Shown one piece after another: positions 1-12,390 of a stretch of 64,000 nucleotides of DNA. The position numbers were made by a program, and so were the translations under genes. The stretch is taken from assembly GCA_013115125.1 (NCBI GenBank), contig JABANN010000015.1, forward strand, positions 1 to 64,000, written 5' to 3'. This stretch comes from Perkinsus olseni (lineage: Eukaryota > Perkinsozoa > Perkinsida). How positions within the stretch are numbered: position 1 is the stretch's first letter; each line of letters begins with the position of its first letter. The notes beneath the pieces are model-generated. The model saw only the letters and a program-made list of their open reading frames with translations. It had not been told where the DNA came from and did not search any database.

Positions 1-968
1 GCGATCAGGATGAACGGATGGTGCGAGATACCCAATCTCTCGCACCAGTTGACAATTCCTCTCATACCAGCCTCTACATGCACAGAATCCTCGCGACTGC
101 TGTAACCAACCGAGAGTAATTGAAATGAGCCTTTTCGAGAGTGAGTGCCCAACAATAATGTGGGTATTCCAACCCACGATAAATTGTGGGTGAAATCACC
201 CACGAGGATTGTAGAATCCGCGTGGTTGCGGAGGAGTGACAGGCAGCTGAAGAACGCGAAATAGTCATCATTGGGGTCGAGAGATGACGCCAAGCAGAAT
301 GCTTGGGTGTCGTCTCTAGGTGGGCTGGGCAGGCTCTCAACATACTCCTTCAGCTCGTAGAAAGTCTTCCCAGGCCCACCAATGCCATCGTGACGCTCTT
401 GCTTGCAAGCATATCGACGGTTATAGACTTGTTTACGCACCGCATCCGATGGCTCAGCTAACCGCGCATCAGCGAGTTTCCTCATGGTTTTCCATGGTGG
501 AACTCCCTCAATCGCGTCCTTATCCACGATGCTCTTGACCGCGGTACTCAACGGCGGCAGACGCTCTGCTTGCCCTGATACACGCTCATGTGGTGAGTGC
601 TCGGTGGGGAGCTCCAAATGAAATCCGCTCGGGCCATATACCACATTAACGGTCCAGCGGCACCGTTGCCAGCCCACCCTATCACCGAAGGGGCATCGGT
701 AGACATCCACTCTCTCGTTCCCGGCACGTGTTTGCGTATCCTTTTTACACAGCTTCTCAACATCAGCGCCGGCAAAGCTCGTCGCTGCTCGGAGAGCCCC
801 TTCGAGAGTGTCGAATGGTCCATCTTGGAATCGTTTTTGTGTTCGCTGTCGTTTGACAGGACTCGCTCTCTGAGAGAGAGGTGACTCATTTTGGCGCCCT
901 GTGGTAACGGCCCTATTCATCGTGACTGGCGATATGAACCGGTCACGGGTAGAACCACGTTCGGTCAT
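1..968 (-). CDS. MULE-type transposase, N-terminal part (runs off left edge)
   Basis: An uninterrupted minus-strand frame starts with ATG at 968, directly after an in-frame TAA, and stays open to base 1, so about 322 residues are visible and the C-terminus is outside the window. In order it holds a basic/serine N-terminus, a Cys/His cluster (YRCPFG, then QRCRW, then HLELPTEHSPH) like the zinc-binding module that precedes MULE transposases, a helical linker, and near 180-210 the stretch ILVGDFTHN followed by GIPTLLLG. In MULE/Mutator transposases the matching position is the first catalytic Asp of the DDE triad. The frame shows no stop, so this half looks intact. The remaining acidic residues and the terminal inverted repeats cannot be seen. 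An exonuclease/endonuclease fold was considered because of the GDF motif, but the zinc cluster and the following pattern fit MULE better. Confidence 0.7.
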   Translation of the reverse strand, partial: MTERGSTRDRFISPVTMNRAVTTGRQNESPLSQRASPVKRQRTQKRFQDGPFDTLEGALRAATSFAGADVEKLCKKDTQTRAGNERVDVYRCPFGDRVGWQRCRWTVNVVYGPSGFHLELPTEHSPHERVSGQAERLPPLSTAVKSIVDKDAIEGVPPWKTMRKLADARLAEPSDAVRKQVYNRRYACKQERHDGIGGPGKTFYELKEYVESLPSPPRDDTQAFCLASSLDPNDDYFAFFSCLSLLRNHADSTILVGDFTHNLSWVGIPTLLLGTHSRKGSFQLLSVGYSSREDSVHVEAGMRGIVNWCERLGISHHPFILI

Positions 969-2763
969 TTAGGTACGAGAGGGAAAGCTCCCAAGGATCG
1001 TGCCAATGGATCTTGTGCATGTGTCGGCCCAGCACAGCTCCTGACAGATTGGCACTATAGTCTCAAAGTAGAGCAGCCGAGTGCGAACGCTGAGCCCGAG
1101 AGCTCGCGATGCATTACTTCACAACATCGTAATGCATTGACAGTACGAAACTCAAAACGATATTGATGATGATACTTTCGTCATAAAAAGTGTCACTGGT
1201 ACACTGCCCTACTAAGGAATCCGTGGGCTCGCACTTCATAGTTCCAGGAGGAACTAAGTTCCTCCCCCATTGGACCGTGAAACAGTTGGTCAAGATCGTC
1301 GATGGCGGGCATATTGACACATGGTATAGATGACAACTATGAACACAAGACGGGCACAGCCGCTCACAACTATGGACATAACTTGAGCTGAAACTCGGGT
1401 TTAAATTCATGCAATGACAAAGGACATCAGAATCGCCTCACATCGACACGTCACTGCCATCGCTTGGCCGCAAACTTCTCGGGGACTTCCACTCGAGGCT
1501 CAACGTATCATCTTCAACATCCATGAGGTCGTCAACCTCGCGTACGAGGTTAGGCGTGTCGAAAGGCTCGGATCCGCCTGTAGACGGAACATTACGAACC
1601 GCATCGTATAGTCAGTCAATCTATCACCTCCGATCGTCGGGAAGAACCGATCGTAGAAGAAGAGGTATCCACATTGAGCGAAGGCATTCGACTCCGCAAC
1701 CTGGACGGGAACTCAAAAGGTATTAGGACGTCCAGGATGGGGTACGCGAGATGACCCCACAGAGAAAGGAAACAACAATAACCCACCATAGTAATAGTGT
1801 GATCGTTGCACTCGAACCACTTTCCACACACATGAGCAAAAGCCCGGTAATGCCCGGAGGACGGCGCGGAGAAGGCAAGGCAACGCGCGTTATTTTAGGG
1901 CGAGCGAGAAATTTAGTGACAGTTCTTGAGAATTTAGTGACAGAGCCTGTTTGTTCCCCACAGAGCCCCAGCGCTCAGCCGCGATTTTCTGTCGAATTGT
2001 CCCAGCTTTACGAAACCGCAGCTGCGCTCGCCGTGCTGATCGATATCCGGTGAAGGCCGGAACTTGCACATCCCCCCCTCTCTCTCTCGCTCACGGCCGC
2101 TGTTCGGCCAGGCGACTCTGCAAAGCCTCGGAGGATTCGACAGAGTTTATAAGGTCAACAATGGAAGTATAAAGAGGCTGACCAGGCATTGATAGGGAAT
2201 GTGACGGCCAGTAGGCCTTAGTCTGCAAACTATACATAGTACACGACAATCAGTGTTATCGTCGGACCAGAGTAAAAAATGTCTTCATTATTCGATAATA
2301 CAATAGTAGATAATAGTACAATGTTTTTTTCTTTCTTTTTCTTTCTTTTTCTTTTTCTTTTTTTTCCTTTTTTGTTTTTTTTCTTTTTTTTCCTCTTCTT
2401 TTTCTCCGGAACTTGCACATCCGAAAATATTATATCGGAATGGCTCTTCTGCATAACCTCGCGTAACGATAATAGCTACTGAGTCATGCGCCTCGTGAGG
2501 TGGCTGCAGAAGGGCACGTCAACGCCGCCTCGAACAGTATTAGCATTAGGTAGGGCGGTTCAGTGTTCCTGCCCGGTACGTTGTAGTACGATAGGAATGG
2601 TACCTGGACGGAGTGTTTGGCTCGTTATGCGTGGTGAATTGACACGACCAACAGCCGATGCCAGTCGCTATATTACCGCGGTTACATTGAATTACCGCAT
2701 TGGCCTCCCTCGTGAGCTCCGATTACTCTGCAGTTCCTTTTACTCTGCAACTCTCTCGTCGAG
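969..2763. other. Stretch without a supported gene
   Basis: Only short open frames on both strands are present. A minus-strand acidic stretch at 1439-1609, ending in a TGA, could be a 3' exon (it is rich in D and E), but I could not join it to anything upstream. The stretch also holds a 9-bp inverted pair (1108-1116 with 1130-1138), two near copies of a short motif ending in tttagtgacag around 1910-1943, and the repeats listed separately. It may be the terminal region of the MULE element, which I cannot test here. Confidence 0.4.
2325..2406. repeat. Polypyrimidine (T/C) tract
   Basis: About 80 bases of almost pure T and C on the plus strand, only one G, in ctttttcttt-like units. On the minus strand it reads as a Lys/Arg-rich frame, an artefact of low complexity. 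Confidence 0.9.
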
Positions 2764-3515
2764 ATGTCGTCGTCAGTGACGGCTGTTGTGCCTTCGACCT
2801 CTGCAGGGGAGGCTGTACCTATCGCGGTAGTACGGGAGAGCGATGGGTGGTTCGTGGCTCGTAACCGTAATTGCTCCTAAGGCCGGGGTGCTTAATAACT
2901 AGCTGACTCTGCAGTGCGTTTTCAGTGCCTAGGCCAGAGGCCGGACGATTCTATTCTCTCCGGTCTTTACATGAATGTTGAGTCGAAGAAACGGAGAGGA
3001 AAGGAACGGTAATATGAACTCGCATGCCTGTTGTCCTTTGCGGGGTCGGTAGGGTGACCCCTCGGGCGAGACTGAGATGCGGAAAGTTCAGAAAGACGGT
3101 ACGAATCGAACTCGTATTCAGGGTGCACTTGGCCGGCGGTTATAAGGAGAACGAGAACGTAGAGTTAGTTGGCGAGCCTCAACCCAGGGGACCTACGAAG
3201 CTCGCAGTTGGCGTCAAGAGGAAGGGACATGATGGGAAAATGTAATCAGTATGAGCATGCCCCGGGCGAACAGTTGTTCCAGTTCAGTTGTTCGGTGCTT
3301 TTCACTCTTCGTAATTCGTTCTCGCCGGTTTGGGTTGCGTCAGTCTCTGCGCGAAAGTGGCGCATGGACAGGTACATCTTCCCTGCGTCAGCCTTTAACG
3401 TATCCACGAACATTAAGCACGAGGGGGTCGTGGGGGCCTTGGAGAAGGCTAAGTCCAGCACTACCACTTGTAAAAATGGGGATATACGCGCAGAGCTCGT
3501 GATTCACTTACATGG
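2764..3515 (+). other. Possible 5' exons of the next gene
   Basis: An ATG at 2764 opens a short frame (MSSSVTAVVPSTSAGEA). Further on lie codon-like blocks around 2930-3000 and 3052-3120 (for example SGETEMRKVQKDG) and a longer open frame through 3360-3510. Several GT and AG pairs could join them, but I found no single splice chain I trust, so this is recorded as probable coding material in front of the gene at 3516 and not as a model. Confidence 0.3.
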
Positions 3516-5554
3516 ATGTTTAATAGTCCTTTCCGGCGCCTTGACAGCGTCGCTTCACGTTAATGCTCAGCGGACTGGTGTGACATTTGTTCGTCGTTTT
3601 CAGCGGACTGGGCGGACAAGCGTGGAGATCTCATTACCACTTTCGCACCTGTTAAGAAGAAGCGCCAGCTCAACAGTAATAGGGGATAGAAGGCACAGAA
3701 CGCCATAGCCCCCGTTCGAATATTGGTTCGGAGGCCATCAGGGCGTTTTCTTGTTCCTTTGCGTGGTTGTAGTCACATCATGCACGATATACTATTTGGT
3801 ATGCCCTGATGAGCTTCGGTATAGCCTCTCACGGGAACGAGAATTTTTACCGAAATCGTCATGGTGATGTCACCGTAGGTTTCCTGGCTAACCGTGTTAC
3901 CGATGATCGTATTGAGAATTTCGGTCAAGCGAAACGGACCCTGCAGAAGAGGCTGTCGGAGTTCTCGGAGTCTCCAAATGACGAGGATCTTAAGAAAGAA
4001 CTGAAGTCGGAGGCGTCACCCGCTAAGAAGGCTAAGAAGGACATCCCCGAAGGCGTGCCTAAAAGTAGTACCTGTTCGGGCGAGCGTGCATCCGATGATC
4101 CTTGGCCGCACTACTTCCCTGTTGCTCAGGCGTTTACCGACAAATGAAGGAATTCCTGCCTTCGTTCGACGCGCACGTTTCGAAGGTTGATAAGATTTTC
4201 GATCTCAGTCAGGAGCTCTTCACCAAAGAGCTGGTACGCAGGTGCTGGAGATGTTTATAGTTCCTCATACTGCTTATCGGTCCTGTCTTGTTTCGAAGAG
4301 CCTTTTGTTCTCAGCTCAGCAAGGCGAACGTCCAGAAGTGCGATTTGGCGTGGGAGTTATGCGAATGGTTGAAGCAAGGGTAGTACAGAAGCTTGGAGTT
4401 CTGCAGCTCTGGGTTGCGCTCTGAGTTCTCGAGAAATTGATCTCTCTCTCAGAGCCCGAGTTGGCCACAAGTGCACGAAGCCGAGCATGGACGCAGCCTT
4501 CTCGTCCAGGATAATCCTTGAACTGGGCCGACAGTAGATAAGCTGTTACCAAAATCTCTTTTTATCGTTTCTGGCAGGTTCACGACCTGCCCAGTCGCCA
4601 ACCGCACGTACAAGGTCCATGACTTCGCCTCGCGTCTGGTGATCGTTATTGGCCTTCTTCGGCTCTTCCAGGTAATTATCGCCGTTCGCGGGCTCGCCAT
4701 AGCAATAACCTTTTTTAGTTCGGTGGTCCCTCATGTTAGTTCTAACGATCGAGTCATTTTGTTTCTCAGTTACGCCGCGAGAATCACCTCTCTTTCGACG
4801 AGACCAACACCTGGGGAGTCCCTGTGCCTGTAATCATCAGAAGGGAGGGGCTTACCGTTCGTGAGCTTACTCGTCCTACTCGTAGAATAGGGCTTGCTAG
4901 CTGGCCCAACGAGGCCATCTCGAGCTCTCGTTACCCCTTGTTCTACATAATCTGCTTATTTTCCCTTGCTTCATCAGCTCGCCAATTCTCTATGGTACAT
5001 CTTCAACGGTGAGAACCCGAACGTGAAGCGGATGTCTGGTAATACACTGCCGTGATCACTCCTCTGAGAGCTGGCAGTGTTTTTCTTCATCAGTCACGAG
5101 CAACTACAAGCTCTGCTGTTTCCTGATTATCTCGATCTTGGCACTGGCGCAGGCCCCGGCTTGGTCGTTCGAGTAAGCAGGCGGTCCACTTCGCTTCGAG
5201 TGGGCATCCCGTGCTCCGGCTTAGGTTCATCCACCTATGCGAGGATGTGCCTACGATGAAGGACAAGGAGCTCTTCCAGGTACTCCGGGGCTGTTCGCAA
5301 TGAGGTTACGATGGCACCTGGTGCTCGCTATTATTAGACCCTGTGCTTCTGCGGTATTAAAGTGTCCGGCGGGATGGAGAAGCTTCGAGGGAAGTTGGTC
5401 GCCCCTCTACGCCCGATAATGCTGAATCAAGGTAGTGACACTTGAAATGACATCCTGGTAGCCATTTTATGGGTGTGTTCAGGCGGATCGAGACGCAGGT
5501 CGTGAGTCGGAGCGCCGGCTTAAATGGGAGCCCATCACGTTTACGTCTTTCTAG
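3516..5554 (+). CDS. Unrecognised multi-exon protein
   Basis: A consistent chain of about 12 short exons can be read. It begins MFNSPFRRLDSVAS and passes through a lysine-rich segment (SPAKKAKKDIPEGVPKS), a helical part (QMKEFLPSFDAHVSKVDK), the stretches KCDLAWELCEWLKQG and MDAAFSSRIILELGRQ, and LRRENHLSFDETNTWGV. Near the end there is a hydrophobic stretch (KLCCFLIISILALAQAP) that may be a membrane helix or part of a folded core. The last exon gives DRDAGRESERRLKWEP and stops at 5552-5554. Introns are 40-90 nt, GT-AG, with phases that agree at most joins; the final join near 5450-5490 does not resolve cleanly. I do not recognise the family. The true 5' end may lie upstream (2764 onward). 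Confidence 0.5.
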
Positions 5555-5656
5555 AAAAATATTTACCAGCCCAGCTAAGCTGGCTCAGTCTTTGTTACGT
5601 TGAGTTGTCAATGGTGAGGGCACGGGGATGTTGGCACTTCGGTATGATGATGAAGC

Positions 5657-8600
5657 ATGGAAGGTTGGTGGGAGCTTCCTACAGTTTGTGAGATGCGCCC
5701 TTCCTCGGCTGGCTCTCTCTCTTCTCACGCACGGCGCTCGTCCGGTCACCACGCTTCGAGATCAGCCGCCGACTCGGCAATAGCGGCCGAGCGGGAAGCA
5801 CAGATCGATTCCTTGGTGAAGAGACTTGCCGAGCAGAGGCAGGTTGAGCAGGAGCTTCGTATTGATATTGAGGTGAAGAACTGAATTTATCGGCATGCGT
5901 GTGGTGGGCTCTCATGGGCCTCGCGCAGAACCTAGAGGCTGAGCGAAGCCGAGAAGCAGAGGAAGCCAGGAGCCGGTTGGCGATAGCTGAGAACGAGGTA
6001 GAGCGTGCTTGGTTGGGGGCGCGCGTCGATCGGTATCGGTGCAGACGAGGAGCTGGCAGCGTCAGCATGAGGAGGCAAACCAGCGGATTCAGCAACTACG
6101 AGAGGAGAGGAAAAAAGCTGATGAGTGAGCAGGGCCGAGTGATGCCTTGAGGATTATAGCGGCCTGGCTTGCTCTGGAATTAACAGCGTGGTGCATTTCA
6201 AGGGAGCACGCCGAGAGATTGACTGCCGCTAGCGAGAAGTCAGAGAAACTGGAGAGGGAAATCGAAGTGCTTCGAAAGGAACTGAGAGAATCCGAAGTCC
6301 GGCTACAGGTGAGCTATCGCCTCGTAGATTGGCTGTTGCATTGGTCGTGCAGAATGAGTCTCGGGAGCGAGCTGCCCTGGCTAGAGCGGTCCACGCTGCG
6401 GAAGACCGCCTCGGGAGCTCAGAGCTCCAGGCTTCTCAGTTGAGGGCAGACCTGGATGAGATCTGTCGCGAGAACTCGGAGTTGAAGGACCGGTAGGCTC
6501 CCGGCCTGCTACTCCGTATTATCCCGTGGAGCCTCGAAGGTACATGACGGCGGGGGAACGCTTTGAGAGGCTGATGGAGAGTGAGGAGGAGCATACGAAG
6601 GAGCTCACTAGGCAGCTCGAGGAGGAGGTGAGTTTACCGCGCGAAGCGCTGCATCGGTCGGAGTTTGCGTTGTCGAGGCAGCGGTTACGTAGGTCAGAGC
6701 AGCCCGGGAGAAGGCCGATAGATATAAAAGCAAATTGCAGAAGAGCCAGAACGATTTGGAGCAGCTACGAGATAGCCTCTCGCGAGAGCAGAGCAAGACG
6801 CGAGAGCGCGAGAGAGAAGTTGACAGGCTCATGAGAATGGTGGAGGATGAGCGGACAGCGTGAGAGGGTTGGCCATCGTGATTCAAGTTTTTCGCCCTTT
6901 ACACCTCACGGTAAGGTGTCTCCGGATTCAGGAAAGAGAAGACGCTTGCAGAGCTTAGCCGAGAGGATACGATGCCGCTGAGAGTGCATGAGCAGATAGT
7001 TGCAGATATGCGGTAGAGGAGGGGGTCGCCTGGCCAATGTCCCTCTGCGTCGGTCGAGAACTAAGGCTATGAGCTTAGAATAATATTTTCCGCGAAAGCT
7101 GGGAGGCTTCTCGCAGGCATCAAGCAGCGCAGCAGTTGGACGATAAGCAACGCTCTTTGGACGAGCAATGGCAACGTCGGCTCAGTGAGAAGCTGGAGCA
7201 GCAGAAGGTGACTTGCACGCAACCGATCGTATCGTTCGAACGCAGAACCGGCGGGAAGAAATCCCTACTGGGTCCGGTCCCAGGTCTGCCGCAGACCGTC
7301 TGCGCATGGTGGTGGTCCTTGTTAGAATGAGACTTCCAAGGCAATGGACCGCATAAGGGAAGGGATTAAGGACCTCGACAAGCAGAAGGATGAGCTGAAG
7401 GGGGAGAACGGTCGACTGAAGGATGACAAGCGACAGCTGCAGGAGCACATAACGACCCTGGTCGACAAGTGAGCGGCGCAGCAGTGCCGAGCGGAGGAGG
7501 GTGATGGTATCGTGTGCCTCTATCAGGCTCGAGAAGGTTGATCGACAGCGGCAGCTACTGGAGGGCAAGGTGGATGAGGTCACGGACCAACTGGAGAGGA
7601 ACAAGTACGTCGCTGTGCGGTCGCGTTGGGGATTCCTTTTGCTGCTGTTCAGAGAGATGTATACGGTGGAGATGAATAGAGGGCTGCAGTACCAAGGAGA
7701 GGTGTCGAGGCTGCAACGGTGGGTCGGGCTGGGATGGGACGGGACGGGTGGAATGGTCCTGGCAGGGTGGAGCATAGACAGGAGCAGCAGGTCGACGACC
7801 TCAAGGCTGAGGTGCTCAGGCTGCGGCAAACTCATAGCGACGCTGAGAAGATACTGCAGGAGAGCTCTCGATTAAAGTGAGACGAGGTTGGGGAATTATG
7901 GTATGTGCTGTGAGGTTAGGGGAGAAGTCACCTCACTGACTGACACTGTGAAGGCCCTCGAACAGCAGAGGGTGGATGATCGGAAGCAGATTGGAGCGCT
8001 GCAGAAGGACCTCCGGGTGAGTCACAGGAGGTTGCCTTTGGGATGCTGTGAGTCGCTGGTCAGGGTGAGAAGGCGAGATCAAGTCGACTAGGCCAAGCAG
8101 CGGCTACAGCAGTGAGCAGGTGAGGGACGTTAGCGGGCTTCGTTTATAAGGGCTTGATGAAGGTTGGACGAGCAAGTCAGAGCACTGAGGCCGGATCTAC
8201 TCGCCCTTCGGTCTGACGCCTCTACTGACCTCGCTAGGACTGCCGGTAACATTTGCACTGCCAGGGCTTCAGTCTGGCTAGGTGGGGCGTGCTGTGCAGA
8301 CTGGATCACTGCTCGCTTGCGAGAGCTCACAAGCGAGTTCGGCTCGGCGACCCACCTGCAGCTCACTAGGCATGCGGTCATGTTCAAGGATGTGTCGAGC
8401 AGACTGGAGGAGTCGCAAAATCGCGGAGCGAAGTTGAGAGAAGAACTTAAGGTAGCGAACCGTCGCTGACCGGCGGCGGTATGGCGAAGGAGGCCGCTGC
8501 AGGGGTTGAGGGCTGCCAACGAGCAGAGAGGCGAAGAACTGGCAAGCTTGAGATCGAAGGAATCTTCAGCGAGAGCTGAGCTAGCTGTGAGTGGCAGCAC

Positions 8601-10790
8601 CAGATGGTTAGTGAATATCGAGAGCCGGACTCCAGGCTGCACGAGAGCATATCGCGGCCATGGTGGGGATGATGGACAGGATAATGAAGATGCCTGATGG
8701 GGAAAAGATGGGGGAGGAGCTCGCCGATGCTCTCGGGAAGAGTGAGTCATCGATGACACGATTCATCGATGCTGTTGAGGGAGCATCGACTGTAGCATGC
8801 TGGAGTTGTGGTTCTTTGCCGTGGCAGGTGACACCTTCCGCCACGTCCTCTCTCGGTACGACGGCCGCGTGACCAGGAGAGTATCAGCCTTGATTCAAGA
8901 AGCACAAGTTGGTGCAGTCCCTATGCCATCCTATATATCTCCTGATCCCTGTTAGGGAGAGGCAGACGCATTGGCTGCGAGCTGCTTAGAGCTTGAATAT
9001 CGCTGTAAGAAGGCGGAGGCAGAGTTCAGGAATCAGGCGTGAGGCCCCGATGGAGCACGCTAGGGTTCGATCCGTGGCCGCCCTCAGGTCTGTGCGATCG
9101 AGCTTGGAGACAATGGCTACACAGCGGTCAGCTGAACTCGAGGGAGCACTGGAGCGGTATGGTCGACTCGAGTTTTGACTGGAGGCTGAGCCACTGCTGC
9201 TGCAGGGCGAAGGTGCTAGAAGGTCGCTGCCGAGATTTGGAGAAGAGCGCAGAGGAAGCTCAGGCGGAGTTCCATGACAAGGTGAGTAGAACCTGGGTTG
9301 GACTGCAAGATTCTTCAACCTTGACCGACCTGCCTGGCTCTGTCCAGTTGCATACTGCGGTCCGACGCACCAAGGACGCCCTTCGTGCAGAGATAGATGA
9401 GCTGCAAGCGCAGATGCTGGATCTACGGCGGCAGTTTGAGGTGGAGGTTGCGAGGGTCAGTGAGGAGGCTGCGTAGGGCACTGGGGGAAGGGATTGGGAG
9501 TCTCCTTTTTGCGGGTCGATAGTTTGCTCCTGGAGCTTGGTTTTACGCAGCCTCTTTTATTTAGGACGAGGGCGGCGGCTTTCAAACGCCACTGTGAGGA
9601 GAAGTTCTCAGATGAGCGGAAGAAAGCGTCAATGGAGATTGACTCTGCGAGAAGGGAGAAGGAACGACTGGAGAAGGAGAAGGTAATAAGGCATACTCGG
9701 TAATAAGGCATACTCGGGGAGGTCATTAGTGCCGTCAAAGACTTCCTCATTCTTTATTCAACCCGGTCAGAACCGGATGGGAGATCAGCTCCATGCAGTA
9801 GAGAAGGAGTTATCGCGAGTGCTCGTTGAGAAGCAGGAACTTGATAATGAGACCCAGCTGATACGACGGGTGGGCACCACCCGGCTGGAGTGTGGTGGGG
9901 TGAAGGACCGACGTCCCCCCTGCCACTCCAGGCTCTGAATGCAGCTGAGAAGCGTCTAGAGAAGGACGAGGATGCTATCCGGGCGAAGGATGATCAGGTC
10001 CGCGGGCGTCCCCGGTCTTCGTTGATTTTAGGGTCGGAAATTCAGAATGCTGAACTACTGCGGGCTTCATCGTCAGAGTCCGATCATTCTCAGGTTGCCA
10101 AACTCAGCGAATCGAGAAGCAGCGAAATTTCGCGGCTGAGGAAGACCATAAGTGAGCAGAACGGCGAGCTGGAGCACTTGAAGGGCCAAGCCCGAAAGGC
10201 TCGAGAAAGCCGCGACTCGATTTATCGTATCATCTCGCAGACTGCTGGGCGTCATGGCATAGGTAGTAGGACTGACCGCACCTGCAGCTTCTGACGTCGT
10301 GCTGGTGCGTCTTCTCAGACATGACGCGGTCCACGGCTGGTAGTCCACGTGCCTCGATGGGACGGATGAGTTTTCATGGTTCGCTGCCGCGGAGCCCGCG
10401 GGCTTCGGTGTCGGTGGCGAGGAGCCCGATGGCTTCGCTGGTTGAAGGTGCCTCCCCGCGGTTCACGAGCTCGCCGAACCTCCCCAATCGGGGTAGGCCG
10501 CCTGCTGATCGCAATCGAGGATTTCATCTCTCTCAGAACCCGAGAAGTCTCGTAGATCCCCCGTGACTCCCCCTCGTAGGAGGCCCGCTGCTATGGAGCA
10601 GCCACCGGCTCGAGAGCCTGAATCGCTGAGCCACTCAGTGGCTCTGAGTGCCCCACCGGAATCGGTCCACAGATGCAAATCGCTGAACGGTGAAGGCCGA
10701 TCTGAGATTAGTCGTGCGGTCAGCGTTCAGCTGGACAGAACACGACGGACGCTGGAGCAATTGAAGAGCGCAGAACGCAGCTCTCGCTGA
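5657..10790 (+). CDS. Long coiled-coil protein, copy 1 of a tandem pair
   Basis: About 27 exons splice into roughly 1,000-1,100 residues. The start at 5657 has an in-frame TGA just upstream. Exon 1 gives a Ser/Ala-rich head (RPSSAGSLSSHARRSSGH). Nearly every following exon is charged heptad-like coiled coil, for example LEAERSREAEEARSRL, RYMTAGERFERLMESEEE and DRIREGIKDLDKQKDELK, with one distinctive hydrophobic block, AAMVGMMDRIMKMPDGEKM, at 8634-8740. The C-terminus changes to a basic Ser/Pro tail (TRSTAGSPRASMGRM, EKSRRSPVTPPRRRP) with many S/T-P sites that a proline-directed kinase could use, and stops at 10788-10790. It is probably a structural filament, centrosomal or cortical protein, but coiled coils carry little family information, so no function is assigned. 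It has a partner duplicate directly downstream. Confidence 0.75.
9683..9716 (+). repeat. 17-bp tandem duplication at an intron donor
   Basis: The unit gtaataaggcatactcg occurs twice head to tail, immediately after the exon end GAGAAG. Each unit begins with a usable GTAATA donor, so the intron has two identical candidate 5' splice sites 17 nt apart. Confidence 0.9.
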
Positions 10791-11311
10791 TACTCTTTCG
10801 GTCTATGGCGACCCTACCCTAAGCTACAGTTTGGTACACTACACGCTTCTCATGATGATAATTCGTCTTCGTCTTCGAGAGCTCTGGCCTTGTGTTGAGT
10901 CAGTGGCTGCATGGTCGGGTATGGAGCATTCGACATCTCAGTCGGGTGGATCTATTGCGGACGGGGCCACCCTTACTCGGTTGGTGACACTCACGACAGC
11001 GAGGAATCTCCGAGGTGTTCGCTGGCTGCTCCTGTCTTGCAGAGGCAGGGAAGCTGCCTGTGCCTCGTTTGACGGGCCCGATTCGTGCTGCAACCTACCC
11101 CCCCGACAGTGCTTTCGTCGGAAGCCTTTCGGGGTGGTCGCTGAGCTCACGCGCCTCCTCTACTCCGAGTGTGATCGCTTTTTATGGAGTCGATGATACT
11201 GACCTCACACTGACCTGAATTGGTGGAACCAATTTAACTGATCTCCCACTAGATGATCAGCCTCACCCCCTCAGCTGTTGAGGAGTGAATGTCCGTCTCG
11301 TGCTCACCAGT
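10791..11311 (+). other. Spacer between the paired coiled-coil genes
   Basis: No complete gene. A Ser/Pro-rich frame ending at 11218 (GSLSGWSLSSRASSTPS) resembles in composition the Ser-rich head of copy 1 and could be the displaced N-terminal exon of copy 2, but no clear splice joins it to the next coiled-coil exon at 11312. Confidence 0.3.
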
Positions 11312-11719
11312 ATTGAAGAAGTACTTCGTCAGGGCAGAGAGGCATGGGGCTGCAGTTCAAACCTTGGATGATGCGCTGCTCCGGGAAGTTGAGGACACCA
11401 GGCGGCGCCTCGAGATGGCGGAGAGTGAGGTACGACGCGTCGACTCCGAGTCGAACGCCAGTTGCTTCTCTATCGTTGAATGATAGAGTTCCAACCGGAG
11501 TATATTCAGATATCTCATCTCACGGCCGAGCTCGATGAAGTGTGCCTCGAGAATTCTGAGTTGAAGGACCGGTAGGCTGCCCGGCTGCTGCTACGTATCA
11601 ACTAGTGGAGCCTCGAAGGTACATGACGGCGGGAGAGCGCTTCGAGAGGCTGATGGAGAGTGAGGAGGAGCATACGAAGGAGCTCACCAGGCAGCTCGAG
11701 GAGGAGAGAGTAACTGTGT

Positions 11720-12390
11720 CGCGATCTCGCCTTGGCTGGTTCACCATAGACTCGCGGCTCTCCATAGTATGAGGCCCAGAGTTTGCCGAGTTTTCTCACC
11801 TTCCGTTAGTCTTACCGGAAAATCGCCGCCTTAGACCTTTCTCCGAGCTTTCGACGCCCTATCGATTCAGATACACATCGCATGTCCTGACGAGGAAACT
11901 GGATCGCTCTCCGAGATCGTGAAGGGCGGAGCTTCGTAAGATTGTTGGCAGTGTTTTCACCAAAACTTGAGCGGCGCGAACTCAGTGCGTATTGACTATT
12001 GTGCATCTACCGACGGATTGGTTGGTCGTGAATAGCCTGGTTCGTGTCGGGAGGGCTTGCGCGCGATCATGGAGATAATGGATACCATCTCCCTGTTTGT
12101 TGACCGCGGTTGATCTGCTAAGCTCGATGTCCAAGACCTATAGCTCTCATTTCCAACCAATCAGGTCAGCTCGTGTGGTCGTATCAAATTGATGTGAGTG
12201 TACTGTGGACTCGATGGGAGAACAAACTCCAGCTTGATCTGGACTCTCCTTTTCCCAGCATCGAATCGAAGCGTCGTTTCCCAGCATCATTGAATCGCCT
12301 TACTAGCGCCCCTCGTAACTCAGTTGGCTGTGTGCAGCTTTTGAAGAAGTAGCTACCAGAGCGAAGTTCTTTTGTGTAGATGGCGCGATT
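11720..12390. other. Non-coding insert inside copy 2
   Basis: Where copy 1 has the exons at 6693-7120, this interval shows no coiled-coil frame on the plus strand and no recognisable gene on the minus strand. An imperfect repeat (ttcccagcatc followed by gaatcg) occurs twice around 12253-12298. It may be an old insertion. Confidence 0.45.

Noticed and set aside
1-340. Endonuclease domain of a non-LTR retrotransposon, suggested by VGDFTHN
   Set aside because: The upstream Cys/His cluster and the sequence after the Asp fit a MULE transposase; no reverse transcriptase is present.
1439-1609. Acidic minus-strand exon with stop
   Set aside because: Looks coding, but the only upstream partner (1616-1831) would need an impossible intron of about 13 nt.
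2230-2454. Lys-rich minus-strand frame
   Set aside because: It is simply the T/C tract read backwards.
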